Shown here piece after piece: positions 44,576-54,329 of a stretch of DNA of 64,000 bases. The notes beneath the pieces were generated by a model. The model did not search any database, was not told the origin of the DNA, and was given only the letters and a program-made list of their open reading frames with translations. Source of the stretch: Micromussa lordhowensis (lineage: Eukaryota > Cnidaria > Anthozoa > Scleractinia > Lobophylliidae); NCBI GenBank assembly GCA_964020085.1, contig OZ026601.1, forward strand, positions 17,352,530 to 17,416,529, in the 5' to 3' direction. The translations under genes were made by a program, and so were the position numbers. The stretch's first letter is position 1. Every line of letters begins with the position of its first letter.

Positions 44576-45119
44576 ACACAATCAAAACATTTTCTGAGGT
44601 TTGTTTTAATGTTATTTGATTTCCTGTACTGCATTTATGGAAGTTTCCTGTTTATATTGCATGTTTCCTTGCACAACATCCCATACAAAAAGTCGTTTAT
44701 ATCGATTGGTTTATTACATGTATGTCGAATTGAGTAGAAAATCAAGTCCTTGAAAGAAAAGGATTTGTCCTTGAAAAGTCCTTGAAAAGAAAGGTCTCAG
44801 GTCTGTATGGACCATGGAAGCCCTTCTTGACCCCTGGTGGGTGGCAGCTCGAGAAATGCGTGTACTGAAATGTTCCAGTAGTCTAGACTCTTTTGCAAAC
44901 CGCTCGCCTTTGTAAACTTTTGTGTCAAGGAACGTAGTTTCCTTGTCGGAAACATCAGCCATAAACTTGATAGTTGGATGGTGGCTATTTGCTTGTTCAA
45001 TAAATTGCATGACTTCGTCTTTGTTTATATTCCAGATAGAGAATATATCGTCAATATACCTTTTCCAGGCTAGTGGTTTTTTAGCGCTTCGTTCTAGAAT
45101 TTGTGATTCTACCTTTCCC

Positions 45120-45537
45120 TAAAGTCAGAAGCAATTCCCAAAAAATTGTGGATATCACTTTGTTAGTGGTGTCTAAACATTTTTCCTTGAAAATGAAAGC
45201 TACAACTTGCAGTTATCAAATGAATCAAATTGAAAGGTGCACCAATGAAATACCATTTTTCTGTCCCCTTGTTGCATATGTCAGATTATTTATTGCTCCC
45301 ATTCATACAAAATATCTTTCTTTGATTACATATGCAGTTAAATGATGTCTATAGTGTTAATGTATCCTGATCTTTAATTTGCTTCAACATGCAGGATCCC
45401 TTTTGAGATTAAAACTAATGAACTGAGAATTGGTAAAATTAAATGGAACTAGAACAAATGTAGCTACTATGTACAAAGGTAACCTAGTTAAGTGTATTAC
45501 AATTGAATTTGATTCATGCACTTAGTATATTTTTTAC
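45120..45537. other. Intergenic or intronic, no supported gene
   Basis: AT-rich; no splice-bounded frame recognised. Confidence 0.4.
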
Positions 45538-45722
45538 CTCATATATCACTCCTTGTCTGGTGGTATGTTCATTTAAAAGGCTCACAATTAATGACCCAGG
45601 TGTGTTGGTGTCATTTATGTCTTTGCTTCCTTCTTTCGCTTTACTATCATCACAAAATACCAACGCTGTCTTCTCATGGTCACAACAATATCTTGATCCT
45701 TTTGAAGGTGTATTTTGACAGC
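45538..45722 (-). CDS. Probable internal exon, Cys/His-containing unidentified protein
   Basis: A TTTTAACAG acceptor and GAG|GTAAAA donor bound 185 nt that read CQNTPSKGSRYCCDHEKTAL, VFCDDSKAKEGSKD and LLNEHTTRQGVIYE. CQ-x8-YC-x2-H suggests a short zinc-binding motif like those near KDZ-type transposases, but the match is weak. A coding-like stretch (YYRLIDGKFKFARLHST) lies upstream on the same strand near 46050-46120. Confidence 0.45.
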
Positions 45723-46458
45723 CTGTTAAAAGTAAAGGCATCGAATAAAACAAATGCAAAATGGGTTGTAATTTTGTTATGTTACTCAAATGTGGCAATA
45801 CATGTATAACTGGACACAATTATTATCATCCTTTCAATTGCCACATTTGCATTATTTTTAACAATTTTCCCTTCTGCCACAAGTGCAGTATTGTCTGCTT
45901 CAGGCAATTTGAATCTCTAAAATCATACTAATATCTTTTGATATTTGATACTTTAACTTGATTATTTATACATTTTTCCACCTAAAATAAAAACAATGTT
46001 ATAAGTAAAGCCTTTGGAAGCAAATGTCTCACTGCTATCAAAGCTTACCCCTGTCCTCTGTAGAATGAAGCCGGGCAAATTTGAACTTCCCATCAATAAG
46101 ACGATAGTATATTGCAGGTCACTCAGAGACAAGTTCTTCCTTTCCCTAACAATTATCACTGCAGCCATGGAAGCCATTTTAGTCCTGGGTGGGCAGGAGC
46201 ACTGTAAACTCAGGAGTTGTGGTCATAGCAAACTAATGGCTTGAAAATTACCACTTAATCAACAGATTTCCACCCTAACCAGAAGGTCACCCCCTTTCTG
46301 AAACTGTCAATAAATTGATAAATAAATTTGCAAATATATAAAATAAAATTGTAGACGTCATTTAGGAAGTTGCCCATTTGAGTTTTGATATTAGTATCTG
46401 TAATTTTTGCCTAAGCAAACTATACAAATTCTACAATATGACACAATAATATATCAAA
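45723..46458. other. No further gene assigned
   Basis: Contains the coding-like stretch near 46050-46130 (minus), but I found no consistent exon boundaries. Confidence 0.35.
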
Positions 46459-46571
46459 GACACACATATACGATGAGGGTTCTATTACCGGGGGCAATCC
46501 CCGACAGCTCGCAAGCTCACCGCCGGGGATTCCCCCCGGTAATAGAACGCCTCATCGTATATGTGTGTGAG
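46459..46571. repeat. Long hairpin, arms about 45 bp
   Basis: ACACACATATACGATGAGG then TTCTATTACCGGGGGCAATC on the left is mirrored by GATTCCCCCCGGTAATAGAA then CCTCATCGTATATGTGTGT on the right, with a loop of about 20 bp (GACAGCTCGCAAGCTCAC). Only one- or two-base differences separate the arms. There is no target duplication I can be sure of. It lies just upstream of the Polinton-type sequence. Confidence 0.85.
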
Positions 46572-46646
46572 TGGAAACATGCGTTATTGAAATTTGTAAT
46601 AGAATTATTTTTATGTTGAAGAAATGTGCCGTTTTTATAGAAAGCA

Positions 46647-48540
46647 ATGGCTGCTGCAAATTTTTCGAGAGATGTTCTTGAAATGTTTTATGGCCCGATC
46701 GAGGAGAATCAAGGGCTCCCAACTCCAATTAGCCCCAGCATAAGGGGTGGTTTTGAAATTGTAAGAAACAATTTCAACGAATGGCTACGCGTGTGGAAAA
46801 TGCGGGTCAAAAGGGACAACAAAGGCCTGTTTTTTTTTCAAAAAACGAAAAATTCGTTTATCAACGTTTGCACACATGAAGTTGACACCATGAAGAGCGT
46901 AAAAATACAATTTAGCCTTCTTGTTAGATTTTATATGATTCGAGATGAAAAACTCCAACAAATGGACCATTATTTCAATCGGATGCGACCAGTAATCTTG
47001 AATGAACACAACATGGATATATTAACACCTTCGTTGAATCAGTTTATTGATGAGGTTAAAGGAGAGATAGAGGCCTGGTCTGAAGCCTTGTTAAAAGATT
47101 ATCAGCTCTATTGTTTGACCAAAGCAAGAATTCTAACAGCAAGCATTTCTGCGAACGTTGCCTTCACGGCTATTCAAAGAGGGATTTGCTCGAAAGGCAC
47201 AAACCAGAGTGCAAAGGACTGTTGAAAAGCCCGACAAGAACAGACATGACGAAACAAGGCGAAAGCAAGATGTCTTTCACAAACTACCACAAGCAGATGA
47301 AAGCGCCCTATGTGGTTTATGCAGACTTTGAATGTCTAGTGAGAAAGATAGCCACATGCGAGCCAGACAACAAACATAGCTTTACAATGAAAACAGAGAA
47401 GCACGAGCCATGCGGCTTTTCTTATGTGATAGTGAGGAGTGATGGGCAGACTTTTGGCCCATATACTTACAGGGGTGAAGATGCGGTCTTTGTATTTCTG
47501 AGACGCCTTCAGAATCAAGAAAAGAAAATGCAAAAAGACATGGAAAACAAAAGGCCGCTTGTAATGACAAATAGGGACTGGCAAAAACACAAGAAGGCAA
47601 GAAAATGCCACATCTGCAACAAAAGCTTGTATAAAGACCTCTATCTCGATTCGAGGTCAGTGTATGACCCTGATTCAGGAAAATACATCAGCCAAAGCCA
47701 CAGAAGTTGCTGTTTTACTGCAATGAAATATTTATTTGGCCCGGAAAGAGAAAAAAACCCAGAAGACGCAATCAGTCAATGGATCGCAAAAACTCAAGAA
47801 ACATGTCTGTTCTGTGCAGAACACCTAAATCTCGATTCGATGGCGGTGTATGACCCTGTTTCAGGAAAATACAGCGGCCAAAGCCACAGAAGTTGCCGTT
47901 TTAATGCAATGATGTATTTCATTGGCCCGTGAAGAGAAAGAAACCCAAAAGACGCAATCGATCAATGGATTGCAAACACTCAGGAAACATGCCTGTTCTG
48001 TGCAGATCCACTGCTTGTGCACAACTTCAAAGATTCAGTGAGAGACCACGATCACATGACAGGAAAATACAGAGGTGCAGCACACAGCGACTGCAACTTC
48101 AAGCTCAAACTAAACCCGAAAACAATGCCAATACCAGTAATCTTTCACACCTTGAAAGGATACGACGGTCACCTGTTGATGCAAGCGATGGCGAGGGTTC
48201 AGGGAGAAATCAAATGTATCCCGACGAACACCGAAAAATACATCTCATTTTCACTTGGAAACCTGAGATTCATCGACAGCGTGAATTTCCTGCTGAGCAG
48301 CCTTGACAAGCTGGTAAAGGGGAGTGATGAGTTCCCCATCATGAAAAAACTGATGCCAGAAGAAAACAAGCGGCGGTTGCTGCAGAAGAAAGGCATCTAC
48401 CCATACGAGTACACGGACTCGTTTGAAAGGTTTGGGGAAACAGAACTCCCAGAGAAAGAAAAGTTCTACTCAAGCCCGAGTGGAATGGGAATAACAGATG
48501 AAAAATATGCGCACGAAACAGCCTCAAAAAAACTTTAGCC
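46647..48540 (+). pseudogene. Polinton/Maverick-type DNA polymerase B, N-terminal and exonuclease region only
   Basis: The N-terminal frame 46647-47225 begins MAAANFSRDVLEMFYGPIEE. A deletion plus frame change near 47085 leads to the frame 47111-48538, read through a TGA at 47930-47932. Landmarks: a CxxC...H..C finger (FCERCLHGYSKRDLLERH), Exo I YADFECLV (D-x-E), a zinc module repeated in tandem, VRDHDHMTGKYRGAAHSDCN, and HTLKGYDGHLL (Exo II). The polymerase palm is absent because PLE sequence begins at 48540. Protein-primed polymerases of this type replicate Polintons and adintovirus-like elements. This copy is non-functional. Confidence 0.8.
47645..48016 (+). repeat. 186-bp (62-codon) tandem duplication within polymerase B
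   Basis: The segment starting CTCGATTCGA at 47645 recurs at 47831. Both encode VYDPxSGKY..QSHRSC then GP-EREKNP and QETCLFCA, and the second carries the TGA. A related third module, VRDHDHMTGKYRGAAH, follows and is the family-standard one. The first two appear to be duplicated zinc-binding inserts. Confidence 0.8.
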
Positions 48541-50321
48541 CTAAACATGAGAGCACAAAACGAGAAATACATTAAGAATTTCTCAAATAAAGCTCTTTCA
48601 GATGACGAGGTGAAACTTCTTTCTAGAGGTCTTAAATTCATACCAACCCCCCCTGTTCCTATTTCTAACAAATCCTTACTAAAGGATTTTGATAGATTCG
48701 CTAGAACTATGCGTTTAAAATACATGTTCGCAAATAAAAAGAAAACTACAGCTGACCCCTTCCATGTTAAATCTACATGGCAACCACCGATACAAAGCTC
48801 GGTTGCCCTCAAAGATTACTTGGAAGAGACTAAGCTTGAGCTAGCTTCTATAGTTTTCAACCCACAAAGAGACAATATCTCAGCGAACGAAAGAAAAGCT
48901 ATCAGCTCACTTAAACGCAACAGCGAAATCAACCTTAAAAAAGCCGACAAAGGAACAACAACAGTCATTATGGACACCGCACAAAAAATACAAGAAGGCT
49001 CACAACAGTTATCAGATGATAAATTCTATAAGCCTCTACCATCTCCTATTGTGCCTCAAACAACCCGAAAAGTCTACGCAATAGTTAACAAGCTATTCCG
49101 TTCGGGTCACATTGACAAAATGACTCACAAATGGTTAACAACAGACCTTAAACAACCGCGAATACCTGAATTCTACACGCTGACTAAAATTCACAAAAAA
49201 ACACCGGTCGGCAGACCAATTGTTTCTGGTAGCAGCGGTCCGACAGAGCGTATTTCCAGTTTCGTTGACTCACTTTTACAGCCAATCGCCACTAAACAGG
49301 AGTCATATCTTAAAGACACTACCGATTTTATTAACTTTATTGAAAACACGCAAACTCCAAACGATGCAGTGTTAGCCACACTTGACGTTAGTTCTCTTTA
49401 TACAAACATTCCTCAATCAGAAGGAATTGATGTTATCTGCCGTTACTATAAAGACCATTATGAGCAAAAACTACCCATTCCCACAAACGACTTGCGGGAA
49501 CTAATGCGGCTCATACTTGAAGAAAATTCTTCCAAATTTAACGAAAGACACTTCTTACAAATGCACGGCGTTGCCATGGGAACAAAAATGGCGGTCGCTT
49601 TCTCTGTTATTTTCATGGCAGACCTTGAAAATCGACTGCTTATGGCTAGCCCTTTCAAACCTCTAGTTTGGAAAAGATTTATCGATGACATATTCTCACT
49701 GTGGAACATTCCCGCTAATGAAGTTTCGCCAACTCTTTCCACCATTCAATCAAGTTTACTTGCGAAATGTCATCAGAACGCGCTGTTTTCCTCGACACCG
49801 AGGTCCTTAAAGGACCCCGTCATTCAACTCACAAAATCTTGGATTTACAAACACACTTTAAGCCTACTGATACTTTTCAGTATACGCACTTCTCATCTTG
49901 CCATCCCTTTAACTCTAAAAAGGGTTTTATCAAAGGAGAAGCGTTACGTCTTTTGAGAACAAACTCAGTCAAAGAAAACTTTGAAAAAAACAAACAAGAA
50001 TTTGAGGAAAGGATATGTCAAAGAGGCTATCCCGTAAAACTCGTTCAAAAAATTCTGAGTGAAGTTCAGTTCTCTGACCGACAGGAGGCTCTTCGCAACA
50101 AAACAAAACAAACGAAAGAAATACTACCGTTTGTTACAACTTTCAACCCAGCCGCACCGAATCTTAAAAAGATTTTCATGAAACGCTGGCACATCATTCA
50201 ACAACAGCCTAGGCTCAAAGATATATTTAATCAGCCACCGATTGTTTCTTATAGAAAGGAAAAATCGCTCAAGGACGTTCTTGTCCGCGCTAAAATTCCT
50301 TTAACAAAACAACAATCATAA
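48541..50321 (+). pseudogene. Penelope-like RT, nearly complete, one frameshift, no GIY-YIG
   Basis: Frame 48547-49956 covers the N-terminal region and RT: LKKADKGTTTVIMDTAQKI, FYTLTKIHKKTPVGRPIVSG, LATLDVSSLYTNIPQSEGI, MHGVAMGTKMAVAFSVIFMA and FIDDIFSLWN. A shift near 49775 leads to 49767-50321: FLDTEVLKGPRHS, FIKGEALRLLRTNSV and SYRKEKSLKDVLVRAK to a stop at 50321. The order and motifs are those of Penelope-like elements. There is no nuclease domain in the next 370 bp. It is inserted in the polymerase B gene. 48547 may not be the true start, since coding similarity begins at the junction. Confidence 0.85.
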
Positions 50322-50515
50322 CAAGAACGAAGTACTTTCACTTCGAAGGAAATTTGCATATGATCACTGCTAACGACTCTTTATATTAATACACGCATGC
50401 CGACTGCGTAACAACGACAGAGTCAAAATAACCGATCATTAATTCTAGATCCGTTTTAGATGATCTTTTTCCATTACGAACGTAGAAGCTGTGGACTCGT
50501 GGCCTTTATTTAAAC

Positions 50516-50695
50516 CTCAACTGTGACTGGCATAACCGAATGAGGTGGCTCAACTTCGCCAACACCGCCAACCAACGACATTGATAGAACCATTGCAGAT
50601 TCTATCTTTAATGGTTGCAGTAATGAACTCTTTAAGTGGATGGCATGCCACCAAATTTGGAAAACACATCTGAGGAGGCAAGTCACTGCAGTAAG

Positions 50696-50696
<1 letters not shown>
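50516..50696 (-). pseudogene. Interrupted ORF, downstream half (DIRS-like RT lead region?)
   Basis: The minus strand from the junction reads YCSDLPPQMCFPNLVACHPL then KEFITATIKDRICNGSINVV. After a shift near 50580 it gives EVEPPHSVMPVTVE to a stop near 50516. The upstream half is at 59401-59632. PP..VMP(L/V)TVE-type text precedes the RT in some DIRS-like elements in cnidarians; this assignment is from memory. Confidence 0.45.
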
Positions 50697-50727
<31 letters not shown>

Positions 50728-51065
50728 GATATCCGTTAAACGGATAAAAACGTTTAGTATCCGTTTAATATCCGTTTAAACGCTTCGTAAAATCCGTTTA
50801 ACGTTTTTACCAAATCGTTTAAACGGCAAGGCCATCCGTTTATCTTATAACCTAAAAGCGTTAAAACGGCAAACGGGAGCGTTTAAAATATCCCGTTTAA
50901 CGGGAGCGAGCTTATCGATCAGTGTTTCCTAAACGAACCGTTTAAACGGCCATGACGTACCGATATCCGTTTATTGACCTAACAAATGGTCTAGACGACC
51001 GCTATCCGTTTATAACAACGTTTAAAAGGGAACCGAGTTATCAGATGAAGAAAACGGTCTTAAAC
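50697..51065. repeat. Left TIR and subterminal CGTTTAAACG zone
   Basis: The perfect 56-bp TIR is followed by about 310 bp with three full CGTTTAAACG palindromes (near 50771, 50814 and 50940) and many partial ATCCGTTTA or CGTTTAAA copies. Repeated short palindromes near both ends are the usual layout of transposase-binding sites. Confidence 0.8.
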
Positions 51066-51704
51066 GGAAAACTCAAACTGCTTACATTAAACCCCTTCAA
51101 ACTTTCAACCTGCACGTGAAAGGTCTAAATGGCAAAGATTCGTAATCCGTGTAATTAAGCTCAAACCTAAAATTTACCGAGAGAAATTATTTGGATTACT
51201 TCACTAGAAATTTTCCCGTAGCTCAATAGGCAATTTTCTATTCTTATTCTTTTCGAAGGTTAGATTTTCACTCACGTACAAACTTAAGTTGTGCACTGCA
51301 ATAAATCCAAACACTTTGAGGTGACAAACATCATTTATTTAGCTTTGACTTACTGGTGAACGGGCGCTAAACCTTCCCACTGAAGCCCTTGTCGCCGGGT
51401 CTTCGGAACGTGTTCGATTGACATACTGTAATAGTAAACATTTCTAGACACATTCTCCGTTTTTTCCTTAGTCAATATAAAATTATTCGTTCTCCAAACT
51501 GACCTCAAGCGATTTCAAAGAATAACTTCATCACAAAACTCCACGTGACGTGAGTCTGTCTAGTGCCCAGGAAAATGCGCGCAATGCTTCGTCATAGCAA
51601 CAAGCATTTGTTTACAACAGCTTTCAAGTGTTGCATGTATACTCTCGAAGAACGATGGAAGGAGAAGACGAAATGGTTTTGAGCATTCCGAAAATGAAAC
51701 TGAG
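51066..51704. promoter_or_regulatory. 5' region of the transposase-like gene, no clear core promoter
   Basis: AT-rich. It should contain the promoter of the gene at 51705. I could not point to a convincing TATA box or start site. Confidence 0.3.
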
Positions 51705-53405
51705 ATGTCTGCCAGTGTAAGGAAATTCTTACAAGACGGCTGTAAATGTTCCTGCGGTCCCAGAGATGGTCCTTGTTCGTCACAGTTTACTGAAGAAACG
51801 GTCATGTCAAATTTGAATAATTGCCTCGAATTGTCTTCAAGCGAACTTGACCTGGTTATTTTGGCAAACATCCAAGCTGTCTCTCGCAGTGAGCAAGTTG
51901 GAGAAAAAAGGAATAGAAGCCCTCGATGCAACTTCCTTTTTCAATCTTAACCTATTTGCAGAGAAATGTTTTTGAAGTTGTATGGTTTAAGCTACTCACG
52001 CTTTCGAAGACTAAAGGAGCATTACGAAGATAACGGCTTATCAAGGAGAACTCATGGAAACTGCAAGAGACTGCCACCTAATACAGTTCCTCATGCTCTA
52101 GTAGAAGATGTTAAAGTATATCTGGCAAACTATGTTGAGGAAAATGCCATTTCACTCCCTGGAAGGATCCCCGGCTACAAAGACGACGACATTAAACTGC
52201 TTTCTTCACATGAAACGAAGATGGGCGTTTGGCACGCTTTTGAAAGTGCGTGTAAGGCGGCGGGAAAGCAGGCTGTCTGTTATTCCAAGTTCATTGATTT
52301 ATGGCAACAATTCCACCCCAGCGTTATTGTCGCAAAACCGATGACTGATCTTTGCCTGACTTGTCAAGAAAACACTTCAAAACTGCTTAGAGCTGCAAAT
52401 CTGCCAGATCAAGAAAAGTCGCAATGCGTTCAAGCTCAACAGGAACATTTAAACTTGGCACTTGGTGAGCGAGACTTGTATAGGGATGTTTGTCAACAGG
52501 CGACAGCCAATTTTGAAGCCATTGAAGACACCATTGATTTAAGTGAAAGTCACGATCCTTGCTCACTGAATACAACAATGCACTATTCATTTGATTATGC
52601 GCAACAAGTGCATATACCTAGCAACCCAATGCAGCCTGGCCCTATCTACTTTAAAACACCGAGGAAATGTGGCATTTTCGGCATCACGAATGAAGCGATA
52701 CCTAGACAAGTGAACTATTTAATTGACGAAGCTGTTGATGTTGCAAAGGGCGCGAATTCTACAATAAGTTATGTTCACCATTATTTTTCAAACCATGGAC
52801 TGGGGGAAACACATGCTCATCTACACGCGGACAACTGTTCGGGACAGAACAAAAATAACTTCTTTTTATGGTACTTCGCTTGGAGAACAATAACTGAACT
52901 TCACCACCGTATCACTTACTCTTTCCTCATTGCTGGCCATACCAAGTTTGCACCCGATCGCTCTTTTGGACTCATAAAGAAGGCGTACAAGGTTAAATTT
53001 ATCTCTTCTATTTATGAATTTGCAAGAATGGTTGAGTCTTCGAGTTCCAGGGGAGTGAACAAGTCACAGTTAGTAGGCACCCATGACAATAGAGTTATCG
53101 TGCCAGTGTACGACTGGGCGTCATTTCTTGGACAGTATTTCCGTAAAATGCCAAACATCAAAAAGTATCAGCACTTTCGATTCTCCAAGGATGAACCAGG
53201 AATTGTTTATTTTAAGGAGAATCGATCCTCTGCCGAAGAGTCCCTTATGTTATTGAAAGATCCTGCAGTTTTCCCACCTCGTGCTGTTCTTCCTGGGAAA
53301 ATTGATCCAGAAGGATTGACTGATGACAGAAAGAGGTACTTGTACCGTGAAATCAGACAATTTTGCAAACCAGGAACCGAAGATCTTGTTGCCCCAGCTC
53401 CATGA
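51705..53405 (+). pseudogene. DUF7869-like putative transposase, one in-frame TAA
   Basis: One frame of 567 codons including two stops. Residues 1-81 read VRKFLQDGCKCSCGPRDGPC and DLVILANIQAV; TAA follows at 51948-51950, then PICREMFLKLYGLSYSRFRR. From Met at 51966, landmarks are a CxxC pair at residues 130-133, MHYSFDYAQQVHIP (D210), HADNCSGQNKNNFFLWY (D289) and GHTKFAPDRSFGLIKKAY (D331), ending GTEDLVAP. The DNCSGQNKN and GHTKFxPD blocks resemble DUF7869-type proteins of transposons; D210/D289/D331 are my guess for an RNase-H-like acidic triad. The TAA makes this copy doubtful unless translated from the internal Met. Confidence 0.6.
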
Positions 53406-54329
53406 AGTATTCAGAAACTGAACAATTACCATCCAGAGCCATCGATCAAAGGCCATTGTATGCACTGTGCTACTCTGATGCATTTAGATTTTAGCTTATT
53501 TTATATCAATTACATTATTACTAGTTAAATGTTTATTTCCTCTATAATAAATGGTAGACCTGAGTGCAAACCAATGTTTTGTTCTATTCATTACTTGTTT
53601 TTTTCTGTGTAGTTGGGCTCAATTTCCCCTAATCTGTAGTCTGCGTAGCAAGCATTGCCGTAGAGAGCTTTTCCGCATTCTGGCCGCGAGAGCAAAAGCT
53701 CGCGTGGCCAGAATGCAGGAAAGCTCTTCGTACGAGAAGGCTTGTTATGCAGGCTACCCAATCTGCCTCTCGTGTTCAATATTCGTTTCGGGCAAGTCAC
53801 TTCCCTTTCAGTGTCAAATGGAAAAGAGCCTGTAAAATAAAAAAACTGAGATAAGTCCTAGTATCAATGGTCCCGCAAGGAAAAATACTGACTTATCAAA
53901 ATTTACGAATTGAGAAGTACGAATGAATGGAGAAAGGCTCTAAAACAAGTGCAAACCGTGAGTTTGTGCGAAGGCAAACCAGAAACAGGTAGATTTGTAG
54001 CAAAGCACAAAGTGCAGTACTAAAGCTTCAAGAGAATTGAGTTCAGAATTTAGCTTGTTTTATGACACTGATTGTTCAACTGTCCGCATTAAACTAATCG
54101 CGCATAATTTCATTCAAATAGGGCAACATAAGAACAATAGTAACAAATATTTATGCTAATTCTGCTGTCATCCATCTGGTTGTTTTCGCAACGTACCACA
54201 ATTAGCCAATGACAGTTCGTGTTTTGTGCCTGTATAGAAACAGCATAGCAACAAATTTTTCATTTCAAACAACAACCTGCTCGTGTACGCACCGAAACAT
54301 TTATTTCCTGTCCAGAAGCTTAATACAGT
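53406..54329. other. Intergenic spacer with a small foldback element
   Basis: Between the two transposon genes. It holds the foldback at 53636-53760; otherwise AT-rich with no frame. The BEN gene promoter should lie in its last few hundred bases. Confidence 0.4.
53636..53760. repeat. Foldback/MITE-like inverted repeat, about 125 bp
   Basis: GCATTCTGGCCGCGAG and CTCGCGTGGCCAGAATGC face each other across AGCAAAA. The outer arms (GTCTGCGTAGCAAGC against GCCTGCATAACAAGC) extend pairing to about 55 bp per arm with mismatches. It is a short palindromic insertion inside the larger transposon. Confidence 0.75.

Larger units (their letters stand above)
43943..44816 (+). mobile_element. hAT-like non-autonomous element (874 bp) inside PLE
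   Basis: Flanked by GAAGC at 43938-43942 and 44817-44821 (5-bp duplication). The ends form imperfect inverted repeats: CATGGTTCGCACGGGCCT against the reverse of AGGTCTGTATGGACCATG, 13 of 18 positions equal. Just inside both ends are runs of CCTTGAAAAGTCCTTGAA in the same orientation. Removing the element rejoins the PLE frame. A 5-bp duplication with a C-rich TIR and a BED-like finger suggests a hAT relative, but there is no transposase. Confidence 0.7.
43567..45119 (-). pseudogene. Penelope-like RT C-terminal half (minus), split by a hAT-like element
   Basis: Coding runs from 45119 downwards: KPLAWKRYIDDIFSIWN (catalytic YIDD), NSHHPTIKFMADVSDKETTF, QYTHFSSCHPPGVKKGF at 44820. It resumes at 43942 with IKGKALRLLRTNFS, then HALLQKQKPNTQILPFVTQY and, after a shift in a C run near 43610, SYRRGRSLKDILMGAKL with TAA at 43567. 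The break is the insertion at 43943-44816. The N-terminal RT is missing. No GIY-YIG domain follows, as in the PLE at 48541-50321. Confidence 0.85.

Noticed and set aside
46407..46619. 70-codon + strand frame across the hairpin
   Set aside because: Its reading is generated by the inverted repeat itself and has no independent support.
49191..49745. Minus-strand frames of 62 and 95 codons
   Set aside because: Antisense to the PLE reverse transcriptase core.
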